Assembly (NCBI RefSeq): GCF_031127905.1
Contig: NZ_JARXIC010000039.1
Coordinates: forward strand, 1 to 32,111
Reading direction: 5' to 3'
Origin: Thalassobacterium sedimentorum
GTDB lineage: Bacteria > Verrucomicrobiota > Verrucomicrobiia > Opitutales > Coraliomargaritaceae
DNA length: 32,111 nt
The notes below the pieces were generated by a model that was not told where the DNA came from, made no database searches, and saw only the letters and a list, made by a program, of their open reading frames with translations. The translations under genes were made by a program, and so were the position numbers. Below are positions 1 through 8,464 of this stretch, piece by piece. Numbering within the stretch: the stretch's first letter is position 1; the number at the start of each line of letters is the position of its first letter.

Positions 1-89
1 AGGATTTGACGGTGAGTCCCTTGGATATTTTGGAAGGCTCGTCGTAGTCGTGTGCGGGTTATGCGGCCGTGCGGCGTGCTTTGTGAGAT

Positions 90-178
90 GGGAACGTTGA
101 ACATTGAACGTTCAACATTGAACATCGAATCTTTTGCGAGGTGGAATACTGGGAACGTTGAACATTGAACGTCCAATA
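90..178. repeat. Heptamer (RTTGAAC-type) repeat cluster downstream of addA
   Basis: Two copies of a repeat that begins gggaac and continues in 7-bp steps (gttgaac, attgaac, gttcaac, attgaac) start at 90 and 151, 61 bp apart. The first copy is longer, reaching about 130. The second decays after about 172. Within copy 1, gttgaac (96-102) and gttcaac (110-116) are complementary and could form a 7-bp stem with a 7-nt loop. The cluster lies just past the stop codon of the minus-strand helicase gene, so it could act as a 3' processing or termination element, although there is no clear T-tract. Positions 1-89 hold no gene I can support. A short plus-strand frame that ends at a TAG at 45-47 could be the tail of a gene starting outside the window, but it is too short to call. 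Confidence 0.7.
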
Positions 179-188
179 CAAAGATGGG

Positions 189-3100
189 CTATAATTGCTG
201 GAGTTGGGATGTGTGCGTGAAGATTAATGTTAATTGAATTTGCTCTTTGGTCAGGCCCGTTATTTTTCCTAGTGCTTTGGCGTACGCTTGTAATTGGGGG
301 CGGTGTTTTTCGGCTGCCTGTGTGATTGTTGTGCCTTCGCGTATGCGGTCGGTTTTATAGTCGATAATTTCGGCCTGCGTGATCTTGCCCGACGCATCCT
401 TATATATGTGGACACGGTCGAAGACCCCGTTGATGAATTGCTCGCCTTCGACATAACTAAAGGCTTTTTCACGCCAGAGTTCGACTGCTTGTGTGGGCTG
501 TGTGAAGAGTGCTTGGATGTCTGGATTCGCAAAGCATTCGTGCAAGAGTGGATCCATCGGGCTTGTTGCCTCTAGCCATGCGATTTGTTCAAAGGCGTCG
601 TGGACTTGTGTGCCAAATTCGGCGGCGTTGGCCTGGTAGTCGAAGAGTGTGCTGGCTTTGAGGCGTGTGTGCTTGTCGCTTGAAGGACGTTGCAGTTGTA
701 GGCGTGGATGGGCGGGCTCGAATTTGGGGTGAATGGGGGGCAGTTCCGGGGGCGTGGACTTGCGGGCTTTCGCCTTAAATGACTGATGCCAATCGGGATC
801 GCCGGTGGCCCAGATTAGGCCTTCGCTGTCGGCTTCGTCGCCGAGGCATTGGCGTAGGTAGTGTACGCTGGAGCGTTTGCTGACTCGGCTGAAATCGCTG
901 ATCATGTAGAGCGCGCGCTTGGCGCGTGTCATGCCAACGTAGAGTGTACAGAGATTGCCGAAGTCTTGTTGGCTTTCGCTTTGCGCTTGTAAGCGTGACA
1001 ATTCGGGGTCGGCGGTCATCAGATCTTTCTTGATCGGTTCCAGTATCCATTGGGCTTTGCCTTGACTGTCCAGCAGGGCACTGATGCGGCGATCGCCGGG
1101 GCCGCCGCCTTTATCTTCGTTGACGAGTATGACAATATCGTATTCGAGACCTTTGGATTTGTGAATGGTTTCTACGATCACGGCATCGCCGGGCGCGCAG
1201 TCGCCGCTGCTGCTATTTTGTAGGTAGCGATATAGGGCGTCCAGGTCACGACTGTCCTCACTGTCGAAGGCGCGCGCTTTTTCAATGAGTTGATTCAGGC
1301 GTGTGCGGTGGCGAGTGTCCTGGGCGGTGAGTTTGGTCAGGATGCGTTGGCAAGCCCAGCGCACTGCGGACTCGTGATTGTCGCGGAGTAAACGGGTGCG
1401 CAGTTCATTGGTGGCTGCGAGTAATGAGTCTGCGCCGGTGGAGGCGTCGATGAGTTGGAGAAAGCCTGCGGCGAGTTGATCGCTCGGGTGTGCCGCGTGT
1501 CGCAACATGGCGAGCAGTGCGGCTCCGGCGGCATTGTCTTCGGCTGGCTTGACTGCGGAGCCGGTGTGGACGGGGAAGGCGCTGTTTTCACGCAGGTAAT
1601 CGGCCACTTCGTTGGCGTCTTTATTGCGCCGTACGAGCACGCCGACACTCATGCCACGCTCGATCGGGTTGAGCTGGGTGAGGATTTCGAGTATGCGTTC
1701 GTTGCGGGTGGGGCTGTCGTTTTTCTTGGCTTCTAACCAGCAGGCATAGCCGCTGAGTGCTGCGGTGGCTTTGGACGCGGTATGCGGCTTCCAAGCGTTG
1801 GCCCAGCGTTGCGCTGCGTCGGGCGAAAAGGTTTCGGCGATGAGTGCGTTGTCTTGGAAGCTGGCATTGACGGCGTCGAGAATCGCCGGGGCTGAGCGCC
1901 AAGATTCGGCTAATTGTTGATCGATGATATTGGTATATTGCGCGCGGATGTCGTGAAAGAGACGGTCATCACTGTTGCGCCATAGGTAAAGACATTGCTT
2001 GGTGTCGCCGACGTAGAAGAGTGAGCGTTGCCCGGAGGCGTCTTGTAAGATCTCGTCGATTAGATTGCGAACGACGGCCCACTGTGGGCGGCTGGTATCT
2101 TGAAATTCGTCGAATAGCCAGTGGTCGAATTGCCCGTCTAAGCGAAAGTCCATCAATTCACGGGCATTGCTGTCTCCGACACCCATGGGGGAGCCGAGAG
2201 TTTCGGGGGAGAGCAAGTGCGTGAGGTCGGCAAAGGCGAGTCGCCCCGGGCGGCGCACCAAGCGGTCGTAGTTTTGGTGGTAGGCCTCAAGAATGCGATA
2301 GACGCCTTGAGTGTTTTGTAGGGCGCGTTGTAAATGATGCCAGACGATGGCCTTTAAAATGTCGGCTAGGGCCGTGCAGAGCGGGGCCGGCAGGTCGATC
2401 TCCTTGCGCACTTTGAGAATGGCTTGCCCGGCCAGGATGTCTCGTGCCACGGCAAAGGCGTTATTGAGCAAGGTATTGAGCTCTTCTTTGACTGGGTAGT
2501 TTTGCACCTTGGTCGCGGCGCTCTCGAAGTCGTTTTTTTGCGACTTCATAAAGTCCTCGGGCACGGCAGCGCGCAGGCTGTTGGCCAATTGATCCCAGTC
2601 GGGTGCCTGAGCACAGGTCCAGGGGCAACCTTGTGGCCAGATACGCGCGGCTTCGCCCCAGAGTGTGGCTTGAGGGGCGTCCAGATAGAGATTGTAGAGC
2701 TGTTCGATGAAATCGGAAACAATGGATTCGACTTTGCGTGCATCGTGTCCGTAGGTGGCCTGTTTGAAGGCCTGCCAAAATTCGTGTAGTTCTTCGTTCA
2801 GCTCGCCGGGGCGATGTACGATGCTGTCGCGCACTTCATTGCGCAGGCGCGGCTCGGAGGTCTCGTCGAGTAGGTTGAGGCTGCCGGATAGGCCGAGTTC
2901 CAGTGCAAAGGCGGAGACAACGCGAAAGAAAAAGCTGTCGAGCGTCTGCAGGTTGAGTTGGTGCATGCGGCTGATTAAAATGCGCAGCAAATGGTGATAG
3001 CGTGCAGCGTCGGCGTCGATTTGTAGTTCTGCGGAGAGCTGGGCGGCCGTTTGGGGGTCGCTGGCGGCGTCGCTGAGTTTCTCGATGATTTTATGAAAGA

Positions 3101-3251
3101 ACTCGCCGGCAGCGGTGCGGGTAAAGGTGAGTGCGATAATACGTTCCGGCTGCTCGGCGAGGTGTAGCAGGTAGATGAAACGGTTGGTCAGCTGGTAAGT
3201 CTTACCCGAGCCAGCGGAAGCGGAAATCGCGATGTGTTGAAGTGAGTTCAC
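189..3251 (-). CDS. addA: AddA-like UvrD-family helicase-nuclease
   Basis: A 1,020-residue superfamily 1 DNA helicase with a C-terminal RecB-type nuclease. The family unwinds and resects double-strand DNA ends ahead of RecA loading. Helicase motifs are clear: Walker A ASAGSGKT (11-18), motif Ia TFTRTAAGEF, Walker B DEFQDTS (381-387), motif III VGDTKQCLYLWR, motif V HKSKGLEYD (697-705) and motif VI GMTRAKRAL (773-781). The nuclease signature is at the end: His in FGTQVHDAF (about 884), GVFDR (Asp about 944) and DYKTD (964-968). Translation starts at a GTG, immediately upstream of which the reading context degrades into the intergenic repeat region. Its natural partner is the AddB-like gene upstream, from which it is separated by the GxxExxY cassette. 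Bacillus AddA is longer (about 1,230 residues). Catalytic residues of both activities appear intact. Confidence 0.88.
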   Translation of the reverse strand: MNSLQHIAISASAGSGKTYQLTNRFIYLLHLAEQPERIIALTFTRTAAGEFFHKIIEKLSDAASDPQTAAQLSAELQIDADAARYHHLLRILISRMHQLNLQTLDSFFFRVVSAFALELGLSGSLNLLDETSEPRLRNEVRDSIVHRPGELNEELHEFWQAFKQATYGHDARKVESIVSDFIEQLYNLYLDAPQATLWGEAARIWPQGCPWTCAQAPDWDQLANSLRAAVPEDFMKSQKNDFESAATKVQNYPVKEELNTLLNNAFAVARDILAGQAILKVRKEIDLPAPLCTALADILKAIVWHHLQRALQNTQGVYRILEAYHQNYDRLVRRPGRLAFADLTHLLSPETLGSPMGVGDSNARELMDFRLDGQFDHWLFDEFQDTSRPQWAVVRNLIDEILQDASGQRSLFYVGDTKQCLYLWRNSDDRLFHDIRAQYTNIIDQQLAESWRSAPAILDAVNASFQDNALIAETFSPDAAQRWANAWKPHTASKATAALSGYACWLEAKKNDSPTRNERILEILTQLNPIERGMSVGVLVRRNKDANEVADYLRENSAFPVHTGSAVKPAEDNAAGAALLAMLRHAAHPSDQLAAGFLQLIDASTGADSLLAATNELRTRLLRDNHESAVRWACQRILTKLTAQDTRHRTRLNQLIEKARAFDSEDSRDLDALYRYLQNSSSGDCAPGDAVIVETIHKSKGLEYDIVILVNEDKGGGPGDRRISALLDSQGKAQWILEPIKKDLMTADPELSRLQAQSESQQDFGNLCTLYVGMTRAKRALYMISDFSRVSKRSSVHYLRQCLGDEADSEGLIWATGDPDWHQSFKAKARKSTPPELPPIHPKFEPAHPRLQLQRPSSDKHTRLKASTLFDYQANAAEFGTQVHDAFEQIAWLEATSPMDPLLHECFANPDIQALFTQPTQAVELWREKAFSYVEGEQFINGVFDRVHIYKDASGKITQAEIIDYKTDRIREGTTITQAAEKHRPQLQAYAKALGKITGLTKEQIQLTLIFTHTSQLQQL

Positions 3252-3293
3252 TGTGAGTTTTTGCAGAATGACTTGGTATGGATTAATTTATTA

Positions 3294-3320
3294 GGCAGAA
3301 TCATTGGGGGCAGAATCATT
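3294..3320 (+). repeat. Left inverted repeat of the GxxExxY cassette (2 x 12-mer)
   Basis: Two exact copies of GGCAGAATCATT at 3294-3305 and 3309-3320, separated by GGG (period 15). The same pair occurs inverted at 4178-4204. The repeat lies 42 bp upstream of the GTG start of the helicase gene. A degenerate half-copy (gcagaatgactt) may be present near 3263. Confidence 0.85.
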
Positions 3321-3371
3321 TTATAGGGAAGGTGAGTTACGTTTCGGGTGTTTCTGGAGCTTGCTGATTCA

Positions 3372-4145
3372 CTATTTTCGTAGGAGGACCGATTGGGTGA
3401 TTGTTCGATTGTTGAAATTGATCCAATTGAAAGATTTGAGGTCTGCTATGGTCAAAAAACGTGTCAGGTGCTTTTTATAAGAAGCAATTCCTTGTGCTTG
3501 TGCGATAGCTGTGACTATGAGCGCTTCTGTGTTCGTTAGCATTGGCATTGCTTGAACTCCAATGAATTTCTTTGCATCCCTTAATGAGATTTCTTTGAGC
3601 TCACTGTCTAGTAATTGACGAAGTGCGTCACTATACAAGTTGATCGCTAAGTGAGTGCCGAGGTCCGACAGCAGGTCGTGCAGGACTTCGGCGATAGCTG
3701 AATCTTCTGCTGTAATTTTAAACTTTGCTCGATCGGATGACCTGAGTGTTGTGGATACAAACCTACTTTGAACTGAGTTTGGGCGGAAATTGATAAGCTT
3801 ACCGTGTTGTGTATTTGTTAGCAGTAAGTAGTTTAATAGTTGTGCTTCATGCTGAGGTTTTAATTGAGCAGTGGTTTTGGTTTCGAATAGGACACCATCA
3901 ACAATTAGATCGATGAAATAGGACTTTTGGAATTCTTTGTGAGTGATTCGTATTTCAGACTCTAACTCGCATTGTAGTCCGCGGGATGTCAGTCTATGCA
4001 ATAAAGTTCGCTGATACACTTTTTCATCCAGTAATCGGCCGATCTCATTGTGTATCTCAAATGCCGATTTCATTACCATGTGATCAATCGCATGGAAATC
4101 ATCCTGGTGCGTAACCTGAATTATTTTTGAGAAACTTATGGGCAT
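3372..4145 (-). CDS. GxxExxY-family PD-(D/E)XK-like protein with C-terminal extension
   Basis: A 257-residue protein. Its first half matches the GxxExxY family, small proteins of unknown function with a restriction-endonuclease-like fold. Visible landmarks are the degenerate signature GRLLDEKVY (36-44), where the usual second Gly is replaced by Leu, then YFIDLIVDG (Asp79), LFETKT (Glu88, Lys90), and QHEAQLLNYLLLT followed by GKLINFRP. The D...ExK spacing fits a nuclease-like core. Family members are commonly about 125-140 residues, so the C-terminal 110 residues are an extension I do not recognise. The start is an ATG at 4143-4145. The gene interrupts the usual addB-addA adjacency and is bracketed by inverted repeats. 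It is AT-richer than the helicase and nuclease genes on either side, which fits acquisition. The biochemical role is unknown. Confidence 0.75.
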   Translation of the reverse strand: MPISFSKIIQVTHQDDFHAIDHMVMKSAFEIHNEIGRLLDEKVYQRTLLHRLTSRGLQCELESEIRITHKEFQKSYFIDLIVDGVLFETKTTAQLKPQHEAQLLNYLLLTNTQHGKLINFRPNSVQSRFVSTTLRSSDRAKFKITAEDSAIAEVLHDLLSDLGTHLAINLYSDALRQLLDSELKEISLRDAKKFIGVQAMPMLTNTEALIVTAIAQAQGIASYKKHLTRFLTIADLKSFNWINFNNRTITQSVLLRK

Positions 4146-4177
4146 GGAGATCAGGTGGATTTTGGAGGCGGATCAGT

Positions 4178-4204
4178 AATGATTCTGCCTATAATGATTC
4201 TGCC
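4178..4204 (-). repeat. Right inverted repeat of the GxxExxY cassette (2 x 12-mer)
   Basis: Two exact copies of AATGATTCTGCC at 4178-4189 and 4193-4204, separated by TAT (period 15). They are the reverse complement of the left pair at 3294-3320. On the minus strand this element encodes the last residues (MAESL) and the TAG stop codon of the AddB-like gene. Confidence 0.85.
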
Positions 4205-7002
4205 ATATCATTTGTTTTCGTGAATTGGTAGTTTTGGAAGGCTTCGGCTTTTACGGAGTTTTCTATGCCGTCGGGGAAGAGGGGGGCGAAGTCGTCGTAA
4301 TCCTCTCTTAGGTCGGGATTGGGGGGCCAGAATACGCCTGCTTTGATCTGGCGTATCAGGGCTTCGGCACATGCGATGGCGGAGTCTACGTGGCTCTGAG
4401 TGAAGTCCTCCCAGGGGGCGATTTCGCTCTTTTCTAAGGTTTTGGCTAAGTTGATATAGGCTACGCGGGGACGTTCTTTGCCGGCTTCTAATTGGGAATA
4501 CACATAGAGCGGCAACTGTAGGTCGATCCAACGGTAGCGTTTGTTGCCATGTTCGAAGAAGGCTTCCTCAGGCAGGTGTGCGGGAGGCTCTTTGCGTGCC
4601 AGGGGGGCGAGGTGCGCTTTTTCGGGGCTCTTGGGGCTGTCGGCAGTTTTGTAGTCGGTTAATTCGATGCGATCGCCGCGCTGATCGATGCGGTCGATCA
4701 CTCCTCTTAGCTCGATGCCCTCGAGCTTGGCGGAAAACTTGGATTCTGTATGGAGGATTTGAATACTTCCGTTTGTGCGGATGTCTTCGATTTGTCGCTC
4801 TACGTAGGCTTGGATACGTGCCAGGATGGCTTCTTTCTGTAGGCGTAATGCGAAGGAGAGTTCGCGTCCAAATTTGTGCTCGATTTCGTTTTCGGCAATC
4901 GCATGTAGTTTGGCGATTAGATCGGATGGCTTAGTTTGTGAATCAATGCTGAGGCCTTTGAGCTCGGCTAGAATGGCGTGCAGCAAGGTGCCGAAGGCGG
5001 CGGGACTCATTTCACGGGACTCTAGGTCGATTGGGCGCATGTGCATGATGTGCCGTAGGAAAAAGCGGAAGGGGCATTCGAGATAGTTTTTTAGGGCGCT
5101 GACTGAAATGCGCTCGGGCAGGGGGAGACCAGGTGGGGGGCTCAACTTCCAAGGGATGGAGTAATCGGTGGGGGGCTCGTTCGTATCGGACTGGGCAAAG
5201 AGTGTACGCGTGCGTGGGAGTAGGGTGTCGGCACTGCCAAGAAAGAGTAGGCGCGAGGGTTTGACGGGGCTGCCATCGGCGGCTTTTTGTGGCACCAATA
5301 TGTCCACCTGGCCGCGTTCACCGGCGCGGCGGCGGCAGATCGCCTCCATTAGATAGGCGTCGCGAGCGAAGCGCTGTTCATTGGTGCGCAGGCCGAATAG
5401 GGCGCGCATCGTTTCTGGGAGAAAGGCATCGCCGATGACTGATTCGGGCACTTTACCTTCGTTCAGGCCCATTAAGACGAGTTGCGGCGCGTCGTTCCAA
5501 AGTAGTTCGAGCCAGCCGAGTAAGTCGTGTGCCTGGCGTGGGCGGTCGGGGTGCACTTTGGCTTTGCGCAGACCTTGTAGCACCAGACTACGTGCCAGGT
5601 CTGTCGAGAGTTTGGGAAAAGTGTCTTCAGCGGTGGCAACTTCGGCGAGAAGTTGTCGCACGGCCTCCGCACGTTCACGCCATGGCTTGGAGGACTCGCC
5701 GGTGTCGATTTCGACATCGGCATAAATGTCTTTGAGTGCGTTGGATAGACCTTGGCTAAAGTGTTTGGCTTGTTTGATGGAATACTGCAGGCTTTTGAGC
5801 GCTTTGAGAGCGCCGCGCAGGCGTGCATCGTCGGTAAATTGAATGAGTGCATCCAGATCGGCGCACAGGTGGCGTTCGAAGCACTGGTCGAGTTTGCGCA
5901 GTAAGTGTGGCTGCGAATCGCTGGCTTGAATATAGGCGAAGCAATCGGGGTGCTGCAGTAGTGTGCGCACGTTGGCAATGTTGGCTTCCTGACTGAGTTG
6001 GCAGAGGAGTTCGGTGAGTCGGCCAATGCCTCCAAGGTGCAGGGGCGTGCCTTCGGGGTCGTAGTGCGGAATGTTCTTGCGCGTTAGTTCGTCGGCCAGC
6101 AGCGGAGCTAGATCGCTATCGGCGAGGCCAATGAGAATCGATTCCGGCTTTGCGTTGGTGGTCATCGCCGCGACTTCGGTGGCGGCTACCTTGGGCTCGG
6201 GGCTGGCTTTGAGTTGGCAGTTCCAACCTTCGAAATCCAGCGCGCGCTGATTCCAGAATTCAGTGTGTGGGCGTCCCCATGAATCAAAGAGCTCGGCGTT
6301 GCCATAGGTCCAGACTTCGATGGGCAGCGTATCCACGGTATTGGTCAAGGCCTTGAGTGGCAGTGCCTGTGCATCGGGCGTGGCGATCAGAAGTATGCGC
6401 TCGATACCCGGGGGGGCGGTGAACCGCTCGGCGGCTTCGCGGCGTGCTTGTTTGGGATCGAGCAAGCCATGTAAGCTCAGCTGATCGATATAGAGCGCTT
6501 CAAGTCGTGCCAGTTCCTGCCAGCGTTCGCTTTCTTGTCCACTTTCGCCGGCGAGTTGGGCTGCTTGGTAGAGCCCGAGGCCTTCCTCGCCGAGTTCGTT
6601 GTGTACTTGCATGATACGCTGTGCCATGCCGAACTGCCAATTTACGTCCGGCTCTGGGGCGACGGGAAAGAGTGTTTCAAAGTGGCGTGGATCGATGCTG
6701 CTGAGCACCTCAACCCAGGCGGCGGTGACACTCGCTTCGTTTGCGATGGGTGCATGCTTGAGTGCCCGACTCAGCAGCGTATCCGGGGTGAGGATGTCCG
6801 GGGGGAGGAGGGCCCGCTTCTGATCGCTGATGGCCACGGCCAAAGCCTCGCGTAGGCGCCGACCGGCTTGGCGCGTCGGCACGATGACCAGTAGGTGACT
6901 GAGGTCGAGCAGACTGCCTTCAGTTAATGAAAGCAGTCGCTCGGTAACCGCTGGGAGCAGCGGTTGGTTCCAGTCGAGGCTGTGGGGTGTTATTGTAGGC
7001 AC
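4189..7002 (-). CDS. addB: AddB-like PD-(D/E)XK nuclease
   Basis: A 937-residue protein with the layout of the AddB/RexB/RecB-like subunit that pairs with AddA in DNA-end resection. The N-terminus has the helicase-like VPTRQAGRRL segment (41-50) but no Walker A, so it is probably an inactive helicase fold. The nuclease domain is at about 630-850: ISVSALKNYLECPFRFF, GTLLHAI (His675), GVIDRID (Asp770), LTDYKTAD (Asp783, Lys785) and IDLQLPLYVY. The first Cys of the AddB iron-sulphur site has a counterpart in YLECPF. The C-terminal CxxC...C triad usual in AddB is absent, so the cluster is probably not formed. The start is a GTG (7000-7002), 57 bp from the end of the upstream metY gene. The final five residues and the stop codon come from the inverted-repeat element. 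Confidence 0.8.
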   Translation of the reverse strand: MPTITPHSLDWNQPLLPAVTERLLSLTEGSLLDLSHLLVIVPTRQAGRRLREALAVAISDQKRALLPPDILTPDTLLSRALKHAPIANEASVTAAWVEVLSSIDPRHFETLFPVAPEPDVNWQFGMAQRIMQVHNELGEEGLGLYQAAQLAGESGQESERWQELARLEALYIDQLSLHGLLDPKQARREAAERFTAPPGIERILLIATPDAQALPLKALTNTVDTLPIEVWTYGNAELFDSWGRPHTEFWNQRALDFEGWNCQLKASPEPKVAATEVAAMTTNAKPESILIGLADSDLAPLLADELTRKNIPHYDPEGTPLHLGGIGRLTELLCQLSQEANIANVRTLLQHPDCFAYIQASDSQPHLLRKLDQCFERHLCADLDALIQFTDDARLRGALKALKSLQYSIKQAKHFSQGLSNALKDIYADVEIDTGESSKPWRERAEAVRQLLAEVATAEDTFPKLSTDLARSLVLQGLRKAKVHPDRPRQAHDLLGWLELLWNDAPQLVLMGLNEGKVPESVIGDAFLPETMRALFGLRTNEQRFARDAYLMEAICRRRAGERGQVDILVPQKAADGSPVKPSRLLFLGSADTLLPRTRTLFAQSDTNEPPTDYSIPWKLSPPPGLPLPERISVSALKNYLECPFRFFLRHIMHMRPIDLESREMSPAAFGTLLHAILAELKGLSIDSQTKPSDLIAKLHAIAENEIEHKFGRELSFALRLQKEAILARIQAYVERQIEDIRTNGSIQILHTESKFSAKLEGIELRGVIDRIDQRGDRIELTDYKTADSPKSPEKAHLAPLARKEPPAHLPEEAFFEHGNKRYRWIDLQLPLYVYSQLEAGKERPRVAYINLAKTLEKSEIAPWEDFTQSHVDSAIACAEALIRQIKAGVFWPPNPDLREDYDDFAPLFPDGIENSVKAEAFQNYQFTKTNDMAESL

Positions 7003-7059
7003 TGAGCTGTGGTGATCTTGGAGTCCCGCCTTAAACGGAGGGATTGAGATACTGAGTCA

Positions 7060-8367
7060 TTAGGCTTTGAGCGCTTGATCGAGGTCGGCTAGCAAGTCGT
7101 CGATGTCTTCGATGCCGACGGAGAGACGCACGAAGTCTGGTGTGACACCTGCCGCAATTTGCTGCGCCTCGGTCAACTGTGAGTGCGTGGTGGTGGCGGG
7201 GTGGATGGCCAGCGATTTGGCATCTCCAATATTGGCGAGATGGCTGAAGAGCTTGAGTTTATCAATGAACTTACCGCCCGCTGCTAGGCCACCTTTGACA
7301 CCGAAGCCAACCATTGCACCGAATTTGTCCGTATCGAAATACCGTTTCGCGGCGTCATGTTGCGAGCTGTCTTCTAGGCCAGGATAATTGACCCAGCTGA
7401 CGGCACTATGCGTATCTAAAAACTTGGCCACCTTGAGGGCATTTTCGCAATGACGTTCCATGCGTAGCTGTAAGGTTTCGATCCCCATAATGTGCATGAA
7501 GGAATTGAAAGGAGAGGCGCAGTTGCCGACATCGCGCAGCCATTGTAGTCGCATCTTCATGATGTAAGCAATATTGGCTCCACTTGCGGGTTCGAAGGCG
7601 CCAAACGCATCCCAGTGGACTAAATCATGATAGCTTGGGTCTGGTTGTGTGAATTCGTTAAAACGGCCACTGCTCCAGTCGAAGTTGCCGCCGTCAACTA
7701 CGATACCACCAATGCTGGTGCCGTGCCCACCGAGGAACTTGGTCAGGCTGTGCACTACGATGTTGGCGCCATGCTCAAATGGCCGGCAAACACAGGGCGA
7801 GGCCACTGTGCTGTCGATGATCAGTGGTAGTTTGGCTTCCTGTGCGACTGCAGAGACCTCTGCAAAAGGGAAAATGTTGAGGCTAGGATTACCTACTGTA
7901 TCGCCGTAGATAGCTTTCGTTTTAGCATCGATGAGGGGTGCAAAGCTGGCTGGATCAGTGGCATCGGCGAAGCGTACTTCAATGCCGAGCTTGGGCAGGG
8001 TGTATTTGAATAGAGTGTAAGTGCCGCCGTAAAGTTGAGCGGCGGAGACGATGTTGTCACCAGCCGAGGCAATATTCAAGATGGCACTGGTGATGGCCGC
8101 TTGACCGCTGGAGTGAGCGAGTGCACCCACGCCTCCCTCGAGTGCGGCGACGCGCTTTTCAAGCACATCGGTGGTTGGGTTCATGATACGCGTATAAATA
8201 TTGCCTAGCTCTTCGAGACCAAAGAGACGTGCAGCATGCGCGGTGTCGTTGAACATATAGCTGGTCGTTTGATAGATCGGGACCGCTCGCGAGCCTGTTT
8301 CTTTATCGGGCGTATGCCCTGCGTGAAGTGACCGCGTGCCGAGTCCGGTTTTATTTACTGTTGTCAT
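7060..8367 (-). CDS. metY: O-acetylhomoserine sulfhydrylase (aminocarboxypropyltransferase)
   Basis: A 435-residue Cys/Met-metabolism PLP enzyme that makes homocysteine from O-acetylhomoserine and sulfide, a direct-sulfhydrylation route to methionine. The sequence shows the family N-terminus ([11 protein letters not shown]), the active-site region [22 protein letters not shown], and the PLP lysine in [13 protein letters not shown] (Lys210). It ends with the [20 protein letters not shown] helix. The frame stays open for 30 codons further upstream (to 8457), but I chose the ATG at 8365-8367 because homology-like sequence begins there ([17 protein letters not shown]) and the upstream codons read like leader RNA. 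Length and motifs favour MetY over the shorter cystathionine gamma-synthase/lyase relatives. Confidence 0.88.
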   Translation of the reverse strand: MTTVNKTGLGTRSLHAGHTPDKETGSRAVPIYQTTSYMFNDTAHAARLFGLEELGNIYTRIMNPTTDVLEKRVAALEGGVGALAHSSGQAAITSAILNIASAGDNIVSAAQLYGGTYTLFKYTLPKLGIEVRFADATDPASFAPLIDAKTKAIYGDTVGNPSLNIFPFAEVSAVAQEAKLPLIIDSTVASPCVCRPFEHGANIVVHSLTKFLGGHGTSIGGIVVDGGNFDWSSGRFNEFTQPDPSYHDLVHWDAFGAFEPASGANIAYIMKMRLQWLRDVGNCASPFNSFMHIMGIETLQLRMERHCENALKVAKFLDTHSAVSWVNYPGLEDSSQHDAAKRYFDTDKFGAMVGFGVKGGLAAGGKFIDKLKLFSHLANIGDAKSLAIHPATTTHSQLTEAQQIAAGVTPDFVRLSVGIEDIDDLLADLDQALKA

Positions 8368-8464
8368 AATATGTTGTGTTGGGGGTTCCTGCCGCTCGGG
8401 ACGATGCCCCGGTGGCTTGTTGATTTCAAAGTAAGGTGACCACGTGTGTGAAGTCAAAAACTGT
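8368..8464 (-). promoter_or_regulatory. Possible structured 5' leader of metY
   Basis: The 97 nt between the stop of the upstream membrane-protein gene and the metY ATG can fold on the minus strand. There is a short GC-rich hairpin at 8397-8411 (stem CGGG, loop around CATCG), and a GTGG/CCAC pairing encloses 8411-8443. Position ahead of a methionine-biosynthesis gene suggests a SAM-responsive leader, but I could not match a known SAM riboswitch class by eye. The assignment is speculative. Confidence 0.25.

Noticed and set aside
3-47. Tail of a plus-strand gene entering from the left edge
   Set aside because: Only 14 codons before a TAG, with no recognisable similarity; another frame is also open, so it cannot be supported.
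90-178. CRISPR array
   Set aside because: The repeats are 7-bp steps without unique spacers of uniform length, and no cas genes are nearby.
2424-2789. Plus-strand frames of 90-120 codons inside the helicase gene (also 294-575 and 1455-1736)
   Set aside because: They lie opposite conserved helicase or nuclease codons and have Cys/Gly-rich, non-protein-like composition.
8368-8457. Longer metY start adding 30 residues
   Set aside because: The added residues do not resemble the family N-terminus, which begins cleanly at the internal ATG.
8368-8464. SAM riboswitch upstream of metY
   Set aside because: Position is right but the conserved core of SAM-I, SAM-II or SAH classes could not be matched by eye, so it is only kept as a possible leader.
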